From: Pseudanabaena yagii GIHE-NHR1
Lineage (GTDB): Bacteria > Cyanobacteriota > Cyanobacteriia > Pseudanabaenales > Pseudanabaenaceae
Direction of reading: 5' to 3'
Assembly: GCF_012863495.1 (NCBI RefSeq)
Contig: NZ_JAAVJL010000001.1
Span: forward strand, 744,001 to 808,000
Length of the DNA: 64,000 nt
Shown: positions 9,642 to 20,045 of the stretch, in pieces
Layout: the number at the start of each line of letters is the position of its first letter
Position numbering within the stretch: the first letter of the stretch is position 1
Translations under genes and position numbers: made by a program
The notes under the pieces: model-generated
What the model was told of the DNA's origin: nothing
Databases searched by the model: none
What the model saw: only the letters and a program-made list of their open reading frames with translations

Positions 9642-9989
9642 TTAAGAATACTTTCTACGATCAAAAGATCTAAGAGATCCCCTCCAGCCCCTCTTAAAAG
9701 GCTACGGTGTACACACAACTATCTAAGTTTTGATTTATCTAAGCCCCCCCTAAATCCCCCAATTCTGGGGGACTTTGAAAGACTTTTATTTTCTTGTTCC
9801 CCCAGTATTGGGGGCTAGGGGGAGATTAATTGTGATCTTGACTAGGTTTTATGACTTGTGTGTACAAGGTAAAAAAAGGGGAGAGAATTTTCTTCTTCCC
9901 CTTTTTTAAGGGGAAGAAGAAAATTCTTAAATTAGTTCTAACAGGAGTCCATTGGCATTTATTGTAGATTTTGGTTGATGTTTTATGAG
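9642..9989. other. Non-coding stretch with cyanobacterial poly-C/G repeats and a hairpin
   Basis: Holds the common repeat pair CCCCCAATTCTGGGGG / CCCCCAGTATTGGGGG (about 9755-9815) and a 20-bp perfect hairpin 9884-9903/9908-9927 (loop TTTT), which may terminate the response-regulator transcript. No coding signal seen. Confidence 0.6.
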
Positions 9990-10631
9990 TTACGAATAGT
10001 TAAGAATGGAAGTCACTAAAATGGCTATTTGGGTTCTATTCCGTAAATTTAGCTGACTTAAAATATTGGTAACGTGATTTTTTACAGTCTTCGTGGATAT
10101 GTAAAGCTGACTCGCAATTTCTTCATTATTTGCCCCTGTAGCGATTAATTTCACGATTTGCTGTTCTCTAGGAGTAAGTTTATCCCAATCAGTTGTAGAA
10201 ACTTCCACATTTTCGGGAATTCGAGCGATCACCTTGCGTCCTAAGTTCAAATCTAAATGCATATAGCCCCGATACACTGCCTGAATCGCAAAGGATAATT
10301 CTTCAGGTGGTGTATTTTTTAAAATATATCCCGATGCACCATATTTCAAAGCTTGAGATATATATTCTTCAGTATCATCAACCGTAAGAATCAATATCTT
10401 CGTTTCTGGAAAGCGATCGCCAATTTGTTTAGTTGCTTCCACTCCATCCATGACTGGCATTTGAATATCCATTAGCACCACATCGGGCTTAAGGTTTTCT
10501 ATTTGGGCGATCGCTAATTGTCCATTTTCCGCTTCGCCGACAATCTCTAATGCCGATTCATCACCGAGAGAGATTCGCAGAGCACGACGGATAAAGGAAT
10601 GATCGTCAACAAGTAAAACGCGGATTTTCAT
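9990..10631 (-). CDS. NarL/FixJ-type response regulator (REC + LuxR HTH)
   Basis: 213 residues. REC domain at 1-120 with the acidic pair in LLVDDHS, the phospho-acceptor Asp in VVLMDIQMP, the T in LILTVDD and the K in YILKNTPP. LuxR HTH at about 148-210 (LTPREQQIVKLIATGANNEE, then STKTVKNHV). A phosphorylation-controlled DNA-binding regulator. No sensor kinase is adjacent, so it is an orphan here. ATG at 10631. Closely related proteins exist in several copies per cyanobacterial genome, so I give no gene symbol. Confidence 0.95.
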   Translation of the reverse strand: MKIRVLLVDDHSFIRRALRISLGDESALEIVGEAENGQLAIAQIENLKPDVVLMDIQMPVMDGVEATKQIGDRFPETKILILTVDDTEEYISQALKYGASGYILKNTPPEELSFAIQAVYRGYMHLDLNLGRKVIARIPENVEVSTTDWDKLTPREQQIVKLIATGANNEEIASQLYISTKTVKNHVTNILSQLNLRNRTQIAILVTSILNYS

Positions 10632-11024
10632 GGGAGCTACCTATTACAGCGCTTTGCGCTGACTTGAAATCCAGATAAATCCTTGAAAGCTTTGTAAAGC
10701 AATGCTTTCAAGGATTTATCTGTACTACTTTAAGCCTCAACAGGCTGTAATACTAATTCATGAAAGTGTATCAACACCTCCGTGAACTAAAATCCAATCC
10801 CAGTAAGATTTATAGCAAAACAAAAAATGGCTATGCTATTTTTTGTTTTGCTATAAATCGATGGCTTCTAAGAGCAGGTTAGCGGTTTCTCTGATAGGAA
10901 TCAAGTGGCGATAGTCCTAATTTGGCATAGGACTAAAGTACTAGACAAATTCAGGACTTCAGCTTCATGTGCTATTTCTAGCTCAACTATAGGATAGGAA
11001 TATCGAAATGAGGAGGTTCCTATC
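10632..11024. other. Divergent intergenic region with two long hairpins
   Basis: Between the minus-strand NarL regulator and the plus-strand REC gene. Hairpins 10672-10690/10704-10722 (19 bp, 13-nt loop) and 10807-10831/10835-10859 (25 bp with one G-T pair, loop TAT). A 40-codon frame at 10759 lies across the second hairpin and is rejected. Confidence 0.6.
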
Positions 11025-11393
11025 ATGTCCAAGATTCTCGTTGTTGAAGATAGCAAGACCCAAAGGGAAATGATTGCTAATTTACTCCACAATAATCAAT
11101 TTGAAGTGGTAACAGCTAACAATGGCTTGGAAGCTTTGTCTCAAGCAGAATTACTCCATCCTGATCTCGTGATTTTAGATATCATTATGCCGAAAATGAA
11201 TGGCTATGAACTTTGTCGGAAGCTTAGAGATAATCCCGATACTTGGGATATCAACATCATCATGTGTTCCAGCAAATCTACAATAGTTGATCGGCATTGG
11301 GGCTTGCGACAAGGCGCAAATGCTTACATTAGTAAGCCTTTTCCACCAGAAGACCTAGTTGATACAGTTAAAGAATTGCTCAAGAGTAAGTAG
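11025..11393 (+). CDS. Single-domain (CheY/PilH-like) response regulator
   Basis: 122 residues, REC domain only: KILVVEDS at the N-terminus, DLVILDIIMPKMNG with the phospho-acceptor Asp, MCSSKS, and ISKPFPPEDL with the conserved Lys. There is no output domain, so it acts by protein contact, as PilH/PixH-type regulators do in cyanobacterial phototaxis. A strong ribosome site (GAGGAGG) lies just upstream of ATG 11025. No pil or che cluster surrounds it. Confidence 0.92.
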   Translation: MSKILVVEDSKTQREMIANLLHNNQFEVVTANNGLEALSQAELLHPDLVILDIIMPKMNGYELCRKLRDNPDTWDINIIMCSSKSTIVDRHWGLRQGANAYISKPFPPEDLVDTVKELLKSK

Positions 11394-11579
11394 CTGCCCC
11401 CATAGCTGTCAGCATAACAATCTGGCAGTGGTTGATAGTGATGCTGAGCTACTTAATTGATTTCGTATTACCATAAGAGAAAGTAGGTAAAGAGTTGCTA
11501 GTTTCTGTGACTGATATCTTTACCTCAAAACAGCAATCTACAAAAAGTGATAGGGAATCAAGTGTCTGGGAATGTATCT

Positions 11580-12902
11580 ATGAATTTGGCAGAGAATTTG
11601 GTAGCTTCGATTCAACATACGCGCACTGCCGCGATCGCCTTGGCGAAATTGCCGACTGCTGCCAAAAATGCTGCCCTAGAAGCGATCGCCATCGCCCTAG
11701 AGCAAAATTCGGAAACAATTTTGGCGGCTAACCAAAAGGATGTCGTGGCGGCGAATGCTGCCCAATTGCCTAGCGCCTTGATCGCTCGTCTTAAGCTCGA
11801 TCCGAGTAAGCTCAAAAGTATGGTTGCTGGCGTTCGTGATGTGATTCGCCTTGCCGATCCTATTGGCGATCGCCAAATTCATCGGGAATTAGATGCAGGC
11901 TTAATTCTCGAACGTCTTTCCTGCCCACTAGGTGTGATAGGAGTCATTTTTGAAGCGCGCCCCGATGCCGTCACCCAAATTGCTGCCCTTGGCATTAAAT
12001 CGGGCAATGGGGTGATTCTCAAAGGTGGGAGTGAAGCGGTCAATTCCTGTGAAGCGATCGCTGCCGTGATGCGTGAGGCTTTAGAGAAGTTATACGAAAA
12101 TACTGAAGATGCCTCAAGTCATGCAGTATCACCTCATGTAGTACAGCTATTAACCACCCGTGCCGAGACTTTAGCAATTCTCCACATGGATAAATTAATT
12201 GACCTGATTATTCCTAGAGGTTCCAATCAATTTGTCCGCTATATTCAAGACAATACGAATATTCCCGTACTTGGTCATGCTGATGGAATTTGCCATTTAT
12301 ACGTTGATGCGGCTGCGGATCTCCATAAAGCAGTAGCGATCGCCGTCGATAGCAAGACCCAATATCCTGCCGCCTGTAATGCGATCGAAACTCTGTTAGT
12401 ACATAACGAGATCGCACCTCAATATTTTCCTTTAGCTTTAACTGCTTTTCAAGAACGTGGCGTGAAATTACTGGGATGCGATCGCACCCAAAAAATCATT
12501 GATGTTTTGCCCGCCATCGAATCAGATTGGTCAACGGAATATTCGGATTTGATCCTATCGATCAAAATTGTTGATACCTTAGAGGAAGCGATCGCCCATA
12601 TCACCACCTATGGCTCCAAGCACACAGAAGCGATCGTCACTGAAAATCAAACGATCGCGGATATCTTCACCAGTGATGTTGATGCAGCAGGGGTATATCA
12701 CAACTGCTCCACTAGATTTGCCGATGGTTTCCGCTATGGCTTTGGGGCAGAAGTAGGCATCAGTACCAATAAAATGCCCCCACGGGGTCCCGTTGGCTTA
12801 GAAGGACTTGTTACCTATAAATATCGTCTTGTCGGTAATGGTCATATTGTCGCAGACTATGCGGGAACTAATGCCAAAGCTTTTACCCATAGGGATGTAT
12901 AA
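11580..12902 (+). CDS. proA: Glutamate-5-semialdehyde dehydrogenase (gamma-glutamyl phosphate reductase)
   Basis: Second step of proline synthesis: reduces gamma-glutamyl phosphate to glutamate semialdehyde with NADPH. Family landmarks: [44 protein letters not shown], the catalytic cysteine in [14 protein letters not shown], and the ending [14 protein letters not shown]. About 440 residues. I take ATG 11580, which matches the family start; GTG 11547 would add an unusual leader. proB is not nearby. Confidence 0.95.
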   Translation: MNLAENLVASIQHTRTAAIALAKLPTAAKNAALEAIAIALEQNSETILAANQKDVVAANAAQLPSALIARLKLDPSKLKSMVAGVRDVIRLADPIGDRQIHRELDAGLILERLSCPLGVIGVIFEARPDAVTQIAALGIKSGNGVILKGGSEAVNSCEAIAAVMREALEKLYENTEDASSHAVSPHVVQLLTTRAETLAILHMDKLIDLIIPRGSNQFVRYIQDNTNIPVLGHADGICHLYVDAAADLHKAVAIAVDSKTQYPAACNAIETLLVHNEIAPQYFPLALTAFQERGVKLLGCDRTQKIIDVLPAIESDWSTEYSDLILSIKIVDTLEEAIAHITTYGSKHTEAIVTENQTIADIFTSDVDAAGVYHNCSTRFADGFRYGFGAEVGISTNKMPPRGPVGLEGLVTYKYRLVGNGHIVADYAGTNAKAFTHRDV

Positions 12903-12941
12903 AAAAAGGAAAGATGGATTAATCCATCTTTCCTTTTTTTA
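12900..12941. terminator. Bidirectional terminator between proA and petA
   Basis: 21-bp perfect palindrome with no loop bases, A-rich on one side and T-rich on the other, so it ends in a U tract in both directions. A second palindrome ATTGAAACCTTG follows at 12948-12971. Confidence 0.85.
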
Positions 12942-12988
12942 TAGATTATTGAAACCTTGCAAGGTTTCAATGACCATATAACTTTGAT

Positions 12989-13972
12989 TTAGAAGTTCAT
13001 TTCAACAGCTTGAACTTTTTCAACTTGCTTCTTCTTCAATACCAACAGAATTTGAGTGACGATTACTGCGGCAAAGAATGCTAGCAAACCTTGAATGCGG
13101 CGAGGATCTTGAAGGACGATTTCGCCATCTTGCTGTCCAAAACCACCAACGTTAGGATTAGTAGTTAGAGGTGCACCCGCTCTCACTTCACTACCTGGCT
13201 CGACAACTAGCTCAGCACCAGCAGGAACCTTCTCTACAGCAATGCTACCATCGGTAGTTTGGATAGAGATTTCATAACCACCATAGATACCTTCATCTTC
13301 ATTAGGAGCGATCGGGCTAATTTGAGTAACTAGACCAGAAACAGAAGATGTGTATTCATTATTATTGCTCTTTTCACCAGTGGGGTAAACTTGACCACGA
13401 CCACGGTTACCACCTGCGTATACAGAATACTTCAAGAAGTGAATATTCTTGTCCGTTGCAGGATCAGGAGATAGGACTGGGAATACAATTTCGGAATACT
13501 CATCACCAGAGATAGGTCCAACGAGAACGATATTTTCTTGATCGTCGCTGTAGGGTTGGTAATAAATATCTTTGGTTTTTTCCTTTAGTTCTTCAGATAA
13601 GCGCTCTTCAGGAGCAATCTTAAAACCTTCAGGCAATACTAAAACTGCACCAATATTCAAGCCTGTTTTGCTACCATCAGCAGCTACTTGCTGTTTGGTG
13701 TGGTCATAGGGAACCTTTACTACTGCTTCAAATACGGAATCGGGCTTAACAGATTGAGGCAATTCTAACTCAATACCCTTTTTCGCTAAGTGACAGTTAG
13801 CACAGACAATTTTACCAGTCGCTTCACGAGGGGTTTTGTAAGCTTCTTGGGCAAAGTAAGGATAAGCAAAGGCTGACTGGTTATTCAGTCCAAATAACAA
13901 AGTCAAGCTGGTGAGGACACATAGGCTAACGCCGACAAGCAGACGTTTAGCACGGGATAAAGCTTTTTTCAT
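12989..13972 (-). CDS. petA: Cytochrome f (apocytochrome)
   Basis: Large c-type cytochrome subunit of the thylakoid cytochrome b6f complex, which passes electrons from the Rieske centre to plastocyanin or cytochrome c6. From ATG 13972 there is a Sec signal ending in SAFA; the mature protein begins YPYFAQEAY (the N-terminal Tyr is a haem ligand), followed by the haem site CANCH. The C-terminal helix [21 protein letters not shown] anchors it. About 327 residues. Starts 53 bp after petC, so petC-petA is an operon as in other cyanobacteria. Confidence 0.98.
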   Translation of the reverse strand: MKKALSRAKRLLVGVSLCVLTSLTLLFGLNNQSAFAYPYFAQEAYKTPREATGKIVCANCHLAKKGIELELPQSVKPDSVFEAVVKVPYDHTKQQVAADGSKTGLNIGAVLVLPEGFKIAPEERLSEELKEKTKDIYYQPYSDDQENIVLVGPISGDEYSEIVFPVLSPDPATDKNIHFLKYSVYAGGNRGRGQVYPTGEKSNNNEYTSSVSGLVTQISPIAPNEDEGIYGGYEISIQTTDGSIAVEKVPAGAELVVEPGSEVRAGAPLTTNPNVGGFGQQDGEIVLQDPRRIQGLLAFFAAVIVTQILLVLKKKQVEKVQAVEMNF

Positions 13973-14025
13973 GTATGAGTTCAAATGTGATTTAAAGACC
14001 AATTGCAAAGGTTTCTGACAAACTA

Positions 14026-14565
14026 CTAAGACCACCAAGGAGCTTCATTGGTGCGGAAGTCGGTTTCCGTCCAAGGACTAAATTGCACAACGTCATCCTC
14101 AACAGTGGCATGAGCGAGGGCAAGGGACAAGGGAGCGGGTCCACGCACAACTTTGCCTTCGTTGTTGTACTGAGAGCCGTGGCAAGGACAAATAAATTTG
14201 TTCTCGGCAGCATTCCAAGGTACAACGCAACCAAGGTGAGTACAAACTGCATTCAAGCCGTAGGAGGCAATTTCTCTATTTTCAGTGACGACAATGTAGG
14301 TAGGGTCGCCCTTGAGTCCTTGAGCAAGTTCGCGTTCGCCAGGTTGATGACTCGCCAAGAAAGCCGAAGCAAGTATATCTTTGCCCAATGCATCTTTAGC
14401 AGAAACACCACCGCCAGCACCACCGCGAGAAGGAGGTACAAAATACGCCAAGAAGGGGTAGGCAGCACCAAGGGTGGTTACGGCAGCAGACCCCCCTAAA
14501 ACTAGGTTTAGAAATCGACGACGACCAATGCTAGGGACATCGGCGGATGCAGAAGCTTGACTCAT
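14026..14565 (-). CDS. petC: Cytochrome b6f Rieske iron-sulfur subunit
   Basis: 179 residues. Carries the 2Fe-2S cluster that oxidises plastoquinol. The N-terminal helix (about 14-45) follows a twin-arginine-like GRRRFLNLV; the glycine hinge is SRGGAGGG. Cluster-binding boxes CTHLGC and CPCHGS are intact, with the disulfide cysteines in place. Conserved ending [12 protein letters not shown]. First gene of the petC-petA operon. Confidence 0.98.
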   Translation of the reverse strand: MSQASASADVPSIGRRRFLNLVLGGSAAVTTLGAAYPFLAYFVPPSRGGAGGGVSAKDALGKDILASAFLASHQPGERELAQGLKGDPTYIVVTENREIASYGLNAVCTHLGCVVPWNAAENKFICPCHGSQYNNEGKVVRGPAPLSLALAHATVEDDVVQFSPWTETDFRTNEAPWWS

Positions 14566-14852
14566 AAATTTGAATAACGGTTTTGCTGAGAAATATTACG
14601 TTTTATATATCAATCTCTACCATGATATCGACAATCTTTGGACATCTCTCTAGATGTTTTGCAACGAAATGTTAAGCAGTGCGATCGCCAACATCCGTAA
14701 AACCTAAAAGTAATCCCAATTCTCGATAGGTTAGAGCCACTGCATACAGCCAAAAGCTTTACCGGCTATTGTTTTTGATTGCATAAAGTATAGCGATATA
14801 TAGCGCTTTTCTAACGCATGATGTATAAGGTTGTTGAAGCTTGAAGTAGTAC

Positions 14853-14901
14853 AGAGCAATTTTTGAAAGGACAGCTTCGCTGTCCTTTCAAAAATTGCTC
14901 T
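14853..14901. repeat. 23-bp perfect hairpin with GC-TTC-GC tip
   Basis: Arms 14853-14875 and 14879-14901, no mismatches. Far from any stop codon, so not an obvious terminator. Confidence 0.7.
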
Positions 14902-14946
14902 AAATGAGTAGATCAGGAAACCTATATAAAGCATTTGTAGAGCATG

Positions 14947-15012
14947 GGTTTGTTTCCCCGCCACAGGCGGGGAAACAAACCTCTATACCTAGCTTGCTTG
15001 AAAAACGCTATA
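14947..15012. repeat. Hairpin repeat element, family shared with 49460
   Basis: Stem 14947-14962/14966-14981 with CCCCGCC-GGCGGGG core, then a conserved tail GCTTGCTTGAAAAACGCTAT. Same order and tail as 49460-49528; the stem differs at paired positions. Confidence 0.7.
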
Positions 15013-15183
15013 TTAGCTAATCGGTATAACAAGATACATAAAACATCTCACTGTTTTTGGGCTTTTAGGTTGATGATTGTCGTAGCGTCGTTGCGGGAAA
15101 TATTATTAAAGTTAAAAGGAGTGAGACAACTGCCCTATTTCAAAGTATGAATAAAGCAGTTTGTGAGACTTGATGTTGCTCGT

Positions 15184-16941
15184 ATGAATGTAAAAGCTAC
15201 TTCGCAGTTCTCTAAATATCGCATTTTAGGCTTGGTTGGCAGAGGTCAATTTGGCAAAGTTTTGTGTGCGCGTATGAGAGATACGGGCAAATTGGTAGCA
15301 CTCAAAGAGCTAGAAAACAAAAGATTTCCTACCAGTAAGCTCCTGAGAGAATTACGGTTTTTATTGACTCTACAGCATGAAAATATCGTATCTTGTACGG
15401 CGTTAGTCCATCACCAAAATTATCGCTATTTGGTCATGGACTATTGCGAGGGTGGCACATTACGAGACTTGATGAACTATCCCAAAGCTTTATCGATCCA
15501 ACAATGTTTTGAGTTGGTAAATGATATTTTGCTGGGATTAGAACATGCCCATGCGGCGAATATTATCCATTGCGATATTAAACCTGAAAATGTGTTGCTG
15601 AAAATCACAGCTAAGGGTTGGCAGGCAAAGATCTCAGATTTTGGGATTGCCCGTCTCAGTCAAGAAATTGGTTCGGATGGTAGTAACACAGGTTCCCCCG
15701 GTTACATGGCTCCTGAACGTTTTTATGGGCAATTTTCGGCAGGGTCAGATCTTTATGCTGTGGGGATTATTTTGTATGAATTGGTGGTGGGTAAGCGACC
15801 TTTTTCAGGGATGCCTACAGAATTGATGAATGCTCATTTAAATCAGAGGGTAATTGTTCCTGACAATTTGCCCCGATCGCTACAAAATGTAATTGCGCGA
15901 TCACTGGAAAAGTTACCGAAGCGACGCTACACCTCAGCACAAGAGATGCGTTTAGATTTATTAGCAACTATTAATTCCGAAGATTTCAACGCACTTAATT
16001 TTGGTCAAACTAAGGTAGCTGCTGATGTCGATACCTGTGCAACAACTCTATTTGCTCAGAAGGCAGCTTATTTTGATCAAAAAGATATGCCCGAAAGAAT
16101 TGTGAGTCTAGTGGGTGCTGGGAAATCACGATTTTATAGCACGTCAAATCTACATTTACATTGGCATAGTTTATCCCTCGATCAAGAAGAACAAATTGCC
16201 AAGTCTGAGCAGCAAATCGAGGAAATTATCTTTACGAAAAAGTCTTTATTTGCCTTGACTAAGCGATCGCTTTATCAATTTGTACAGGGAAAACCCAAAT
16301 CTTTATATCAATCTGCTCAACCTTTTAAATCGATAATTTCACCGAATGGCGATTGGTTCGCTGTCTCTACGGGCAAACAACTCGAAATTAGAAATATTGT
16401 TTATGGGCGAGCGATGCGCTTGGAGTTCGCAACAAGGGACTTAAGCTGCATTATTGCTTTTGATCAACATCATTTAGTGGCGATCGCTAATAAGCCAGAA
16501 ACAAGTGAGAGTAGAGCAATCGTCATTTCCCGCCGTTGCAATATTATGTATCGGCTAGCTTTGCCTATACCAATCGAGACAGGTATTGCGACCTTTACAA
16601 GCGATCGCGTCATGTTGTTAGAAGCAGACAATCGCCGCAATCTATATTTACTCGATCTCAAACCCTATCGCTTAGTGCGAATACCGTTAGAGTATGAAGT
16701 CCTATTAATGACAGCAACGCCTTGGGGCTACGCAATTACAGCTACTTACAATGCTTATCAAACAATTTTGATGCTTTTAGATTTACGTGGTAATAACATT
16801 AGCAACTTAATTATTGATGGTGAAATTACAGCGATCGCTCCAGTTGATATTAATTTATTAGCGATCGCTACTTCGGACATATCAGGCTACAAACTCTATG
16901 TCATTAATCTAAAAAAATTGGATGTAGATCTAGTTTTTTAA
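15184..16941 (+). CDS. Serine/threonine protein kinase with C-terminal propeller-like domain
   Basis: Kinase domain about 12-275: glycine loop VGRGQFGKV, catalytic Lys41 in VALKEL, catalytic loop HCDIKPEN, SDFG at about 151-154, and SPGYMAPE. The usual Arg before the catalytic Asp is Cys (HCD), so this is a non-RD kinase and probably does not need activation-loop phosphorylation. Residues 300-585 contain short beta-strand repeats with no membrane helix and look like a beta-propeller sensor; I cannot name the family. ATG 15184 preferred; GTG 15163 is in frame. Confidence 0.88.
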   Translation: MNVKATSQFSKYRILGLVGRGQFGKVLCARMRDTGKLVALKELENKRFPTSKLLRELRFLLTLQHENIVSCTALVHHQNYRYLVMDYCEGGTLRDLMNYPKALSIQQCFELVNDILLGLEHAHAANIIHCDIKPENVLLKITAKGWQAKISDFGIARLSQEIGSDGSNTGSPGYMAPERFYGQFSAGSDLYAVGIILYELVVGKRPFSGMPTELMNAHLNQRVIVPDNLPRSLQNVIARSLEKLPKRRYTSAQEMRLDLLATINSEDFNALNFGQTKVAADVDTCATTLFAQKAAYFDQKDMPERIVSLVGAGKSRFYSTSNLHLHWHSLSLDQEEQIAKSEQQIEEIIFTKKSLFALTKRSLYQFVQGKPKSLYQSAQPFKSIISPNGDWFAVSTGKQLEIRNIVYGRAMRLEFATRDLSCIIAFDQHHLVAIANKPETSESRAIVISRRCNIMYRLALPIPIETGIATFTSDRVMLLEADNRRNLYLLDLKPYRLVRIPLEYEVLLMTATPWGYAITATYNAYQTILMLLDLRGNNISNLIIDGEITAIAPVDINLLAIATSDISGYKLYVINLKKLDVDLVF

Positions 16942-16963
16942 CATCAACTAGGACTTGAGATAA

Positions 16964-16994
16964 GAGAAAGGGGTTGCTACGCAACCCCTTTCTC
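16964..16994. terminator. Hairpin between kinase and rne
   Basis: 14-bp perfect stem, loop TAC (tip GC-TAC-GC), between two convergent genes. Confidence 0.75.
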
Positions 16995-17009
16995 AAAAAT
17001 TATTCTAAA

Positions 17010-19184
17010 TTAGCCTTGTGAAGCAGAAGAACGCTTGCGACGCGAGGCTTCAGGGGATTGAATTGGCACAAATTCTTTAGAACCATCTAAAAAGTCATTT
17101 TTAGAGTCATTCGCCTCATCATCAATCGGTTCTGATGGTTGCGCCCGATTAACTTTCAGAATCACACCATTAGGGTTAGTAATCCCATTGTTAGTAGTTA
17201 CAATGGGCGAATCATTGACCACAACCTCAGATTCTATTTCCTCAGCAATTTCTGTCTCGATGGCATCTTCAGAAATACTCTCCTCATTTAGTACTTCAGG
17301 ACTTGGCTTAATGGCATTTTTAGGTGCTTGTCCAGGTAGGGCTACGGTGACGATTACATTGCGAGGATCTTTCACTTCCCGATCAACTAAGACCAAGGGA
17401 GAAACCCCGATCAGAGAGTATACATCCTGCTCCTCCTCAGTCATTTCCACCACAATGACCTCTGGTGGCTCCACAACCTTAGTCCGTAATTCTCGCTTAT
17501 TAGGACGTTCAGGGATAGAGACTTCAGGAGCAGCAATGATCGGTGCAGGCTCGATCACTTCCACTAACTCTTCGACAGGTTCAGCAATATGCTTGGTGGG
17601 CGAAATGCTCGGTAAAGCAATCTTGCTAGGAATAGCACGTTCAACAATCTCGCGCTCGACACGAGGCTCAAAACGTGGTTCAAACCTTGCCTCAACCCGC
17701 GATCGCACATCCACAGGTGCAACCTTTTCCACTTCACGCAACTCGCGAGAATCCTTATTGAGTAACGTCCGCTTGCTACGTCTGCGTAAATTGCCCCGCT
17801 CTTGATAGCTCGGATGATTGACCAAATTGGGCTCCAGTCCGCCACCCAACTCCGAATCACCATCCTCATACTCAGAGGTAAAGTCGAGTTGGTTAGACTG
17901 CTTCGATTCCCAAGTCCGTGAAGTTGAGTCTACGGGCTGACCTGCGGCTTCCCCGGGTAAATGCATCAAATGTCCAAGACCACCACAGGTAGAGCATGGA
18001 CGACCAAATAATTCATAAATGCTCTGACCTTGGCGCTTACGGGTCAACTCAACCAGTCCTAACTCCGTCAACTGCGCGATTTGCGGACGTGACTTATCCG
18101 ATCGCAAAGCTTTATTAAAGTATTCCAATAACTGCAACTGATCGCGGCGAGTGTCCATATCAATGAAGTCCACCACGATTACACCCGCAATATTTCGCAA
18201 GCGAATCTGACGGGCAATCTCTACAGCCGCTTCACAGTTTGTCCAAAGCACCGTCTCACGAGAGGTTTGGGACTTGGTAAAGGAGCCAGAGTTAACGTCA
18301 ATTACTGTCAAAGCCTCAGTCGGCTCAATAATAATGTAGCCACCACTAGGCAAATCAACACGGGGCTTCAGCGCTTCACGGATACCCGCATTAACGCGGA
18401 AATATTCCAAAATCGGAGTGCGTTCACGGTGATGATCGAGTAACAGTCCACTAGGAATTTTGCCATCACCCCAGTTGAGTAAATGCTGCTTAATGCGGCG
18501 TAAACCATCACTAGAGTCGGTTACAATGCGATTTACCTCAGTGCTATAGAGGTCACGCAGTACCCGTTGGACAAAATCTCTTTCGCGATCGAGCAGGGTT
18601 GGCTGGCGAGTGGTTGCCACATCCTGCTGAATGCCTTCCCACTGACGTTGCAAATTATCGAGATCCTCAATAATCTGCTCCTCAGGCATCCCATCCGCCT
18701 CAGTCCGCACCAAAATGCCCATACCCGCAGGCTTGACCAAAATCGCCAGTGCCCGCAGACGATTACGCTCAGCCTCACTGCGAATACGTCGGGATAGGTT
18801 CACCCCACGACCAAAGGGCAGTAGCACCACATATCGACCAGGTAGCGAAATATTTCCCGTCAAACGGGGACCTTTATTACCCGTTGGTTCTTTCATAACC
18901 TGAACCAACACGCGCTGTTGCGGTACGACCAGATCGCTGATCGAGCCAGACGATCGCCGCATTTTTAAGGGGCCAAGGTCAGTAATGTGAATAAACCCAT
19001 TGCGATCGCCATCGCCAATATTTACAAATGCCGCATCAATACTAGTTAAAACATTTTCAACAACGCCCAAGTAAACATCCCCAACTTGGTGAGTTCCTGC
19101 GGCAACAACAATTTCTTCAATTTGATCTTCACTAAATACGGCAGCAATTCGATACTGCTCGGCAATAATTATTTGCTTTGGCAT
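17010..19184 (-). CDS. rne: Ribonuclease E/G
   Basis: Endoribonuclease that starts mRNA decay and rRNA processing. 724 residues, the compact cyanobacterial form. S1 domain at about 35-120 (VGDVYLGVVENVLTSIDAAF), the RNase E/G core with TVIDVNSGSF and VVDFIDMD (Mg2+ Asp residues), and the zinc-link CSTCGG at about 396-401. The C-terminal 320 residues are acidic and disordered and end in RRKRSSA, close to the arginine-rich tail that binds polynucleotide phosphorylase in other cyanobacteria. Preceded by a long AU-rich leader. Confidence 0.95.
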   Translation of the reverse strand: MPKQIIIAEQYRIAAVFSEDQIEEIVVAAGTHQVGDVYLGVVENVLTSIDAAFVNIGDGDRNGFIHITDLGPLKMRRSSGSISDLVVPQQRVLVQVMKEPTGNKGPRLTGNISLPGRYVVLLPFGRGVNLSRRIRSEAERNRLRALAILVKPAGMGILVRTEADGMPEEQIIEDLDNLQRQWEGIQQDVATTRQPTLLDRERDFVQRVLRDLYSTEVNRIVTDSSDGLRRIKQHLLNWGDGKIPSGLLLDHHRERTPILEYFRVNAGIREALKPRVDLPSGGYIIIEPTEALTVIDVNSGSFTKSQTSRETVLWTNCEAAVEIARQIRLRNIAGVIVVDFIDMDTRRDQLQLLEYFNKALRSDKSRPQIAQLTELGLVELTRKRQGQSIYELFGRPCSTCGGLGHLMHLPGEAAGQPVDSTSRTWESKQSNQLDFTSEYEDGDSELGGGLEPNLVNHPSYQERGNLRRRSKRTLLNKDSRELREVEKVAPVDVRSRVEARFEPRFEPRVEREIVERAIPSKIALPSISPTKHIAEPVEELVEVIEPAPIIAAPEVSIPERPNKRELRTKVVEPPEVIVVEMTEEEQDVYSLIGVSPLVLVDREVKDPRNVIVTVALPGQAPKNAIKPSPEVLNEESISEDAIETEIAEEIESEVVVNDSPIVTTNNGITNPNGVILKVNRAQPSEPIDDEANDSKNDFLDGSKEFVPIQSPEASRRKRSSASQG

Positions 19185-20045
19185 TCAATTTCCTCAGAAT
19201 TTCTTCGATTCAAAAGAGCCAGTCTAAGAACTTATCTGAAAAATACTTTTTTATATAAACTTTAGAAAAATGTTTAGAAAAATATTTTCAGACCCCTGCT
19301 TAAAAGCCTCAAAGAGTCATAGTGGGAGCTTTATCCAGAACATACCAATAACGAAAGTAAGAAAAAATTTCGATTACAAATAGCCCTTATCGTAAACCTA
19401 TTACTTAGCTATGTACCGAGCTAGTAATTGGGCGATTTGTCTGCTCTGACATCACGATAGTTAAGACATATTGCTTTGTTCGGAATGGTTTAGATACCAA
19501 AAACTATGACGCTCTTAGGTTTTCAATAAACTAGTTTCTATACAAAATAGGTAGTTTTTTCTATCTACTTTGTGTAAAAACTAAATTTTAAAACCTTGCA
19601 GACTACTGACGCTAAGCTTTGCCTATCATCAGCAACCTAATCGAGCAATACTCATAGCAATACTTATGGCAATGCAGTATGAATATAGTTGTTGGGAAGT
19701 TTGGTGGGGTTTCGTTAAAAGCTAAGTTTATTTCTTAGACTGACTTTTATTAAACTATCTAGAAGGTGCTTACACCATTTGCCTACAGCATTCAGCCTAT
19801 AGGTAAAACAGCGTACTTGATGATTCAAGTTTATGATTATGGTAGGTAAGCTTGAGCGCTTAACTAACAGCTAGATGCACTTTAGCTAGATGCACTTTAG
19901 CTAGCAGCTATCTTAAGCCTATCGTAGTATTATAGCGCAGCATTGAGCGTTACTATTTCTTAATAGTGTTTTAATATTAGGTAGTTGTGTTGGATATGCT
20001 GGTTGTCCCAACTATCCAACTTTAAATGAAGATGAGGGTAAGGTT
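19185..20045. other. Long divergent leader region between rne and the phosphatase gene
   Basis: 861 bp without a gene. On the rne side it is A/T-rich, with the word TTTAGAAAAAT twice (19260-19285). An imperfect hairpin lies at about 19529-19573. A 15-bp unit AGCTAGATGCACTTT is repeated in tandem at 19869-19883 and 19884-19898. rne of Synechocystis has a long AU-rich 5' UTR used in autoregulation, and this could be the equivalent (inference). Confidence 0.5.

Larger units (their letters stand above)
14566..15183. other. Divergent intergenic region upstream of petC
   Basis: No convincing gene. Holds a 23-bp perfect hairpin (14853-14875/14879-14901, loop TTC) and a 16-bp hairpin at 14947-14981 that belongs to a repeat family shared with 49460-49494. 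The petC promoter should lie in the first 150 bases, but I cannot define its boxes. Confidence 0.6.

Noticed and set aside
14083-14499. 138-codon plus-strand frame
   Set aside because: Antisense to petC, whose Rieske motifs are unambiguous.
17188-17805. 205-codon open frame on the plus strand
   Set aside because: It lies antisense inside rne, in the low-complexity acidic tail whose Glu/Val codons read as Ser/Thr on the other strand; no start signal or domain.
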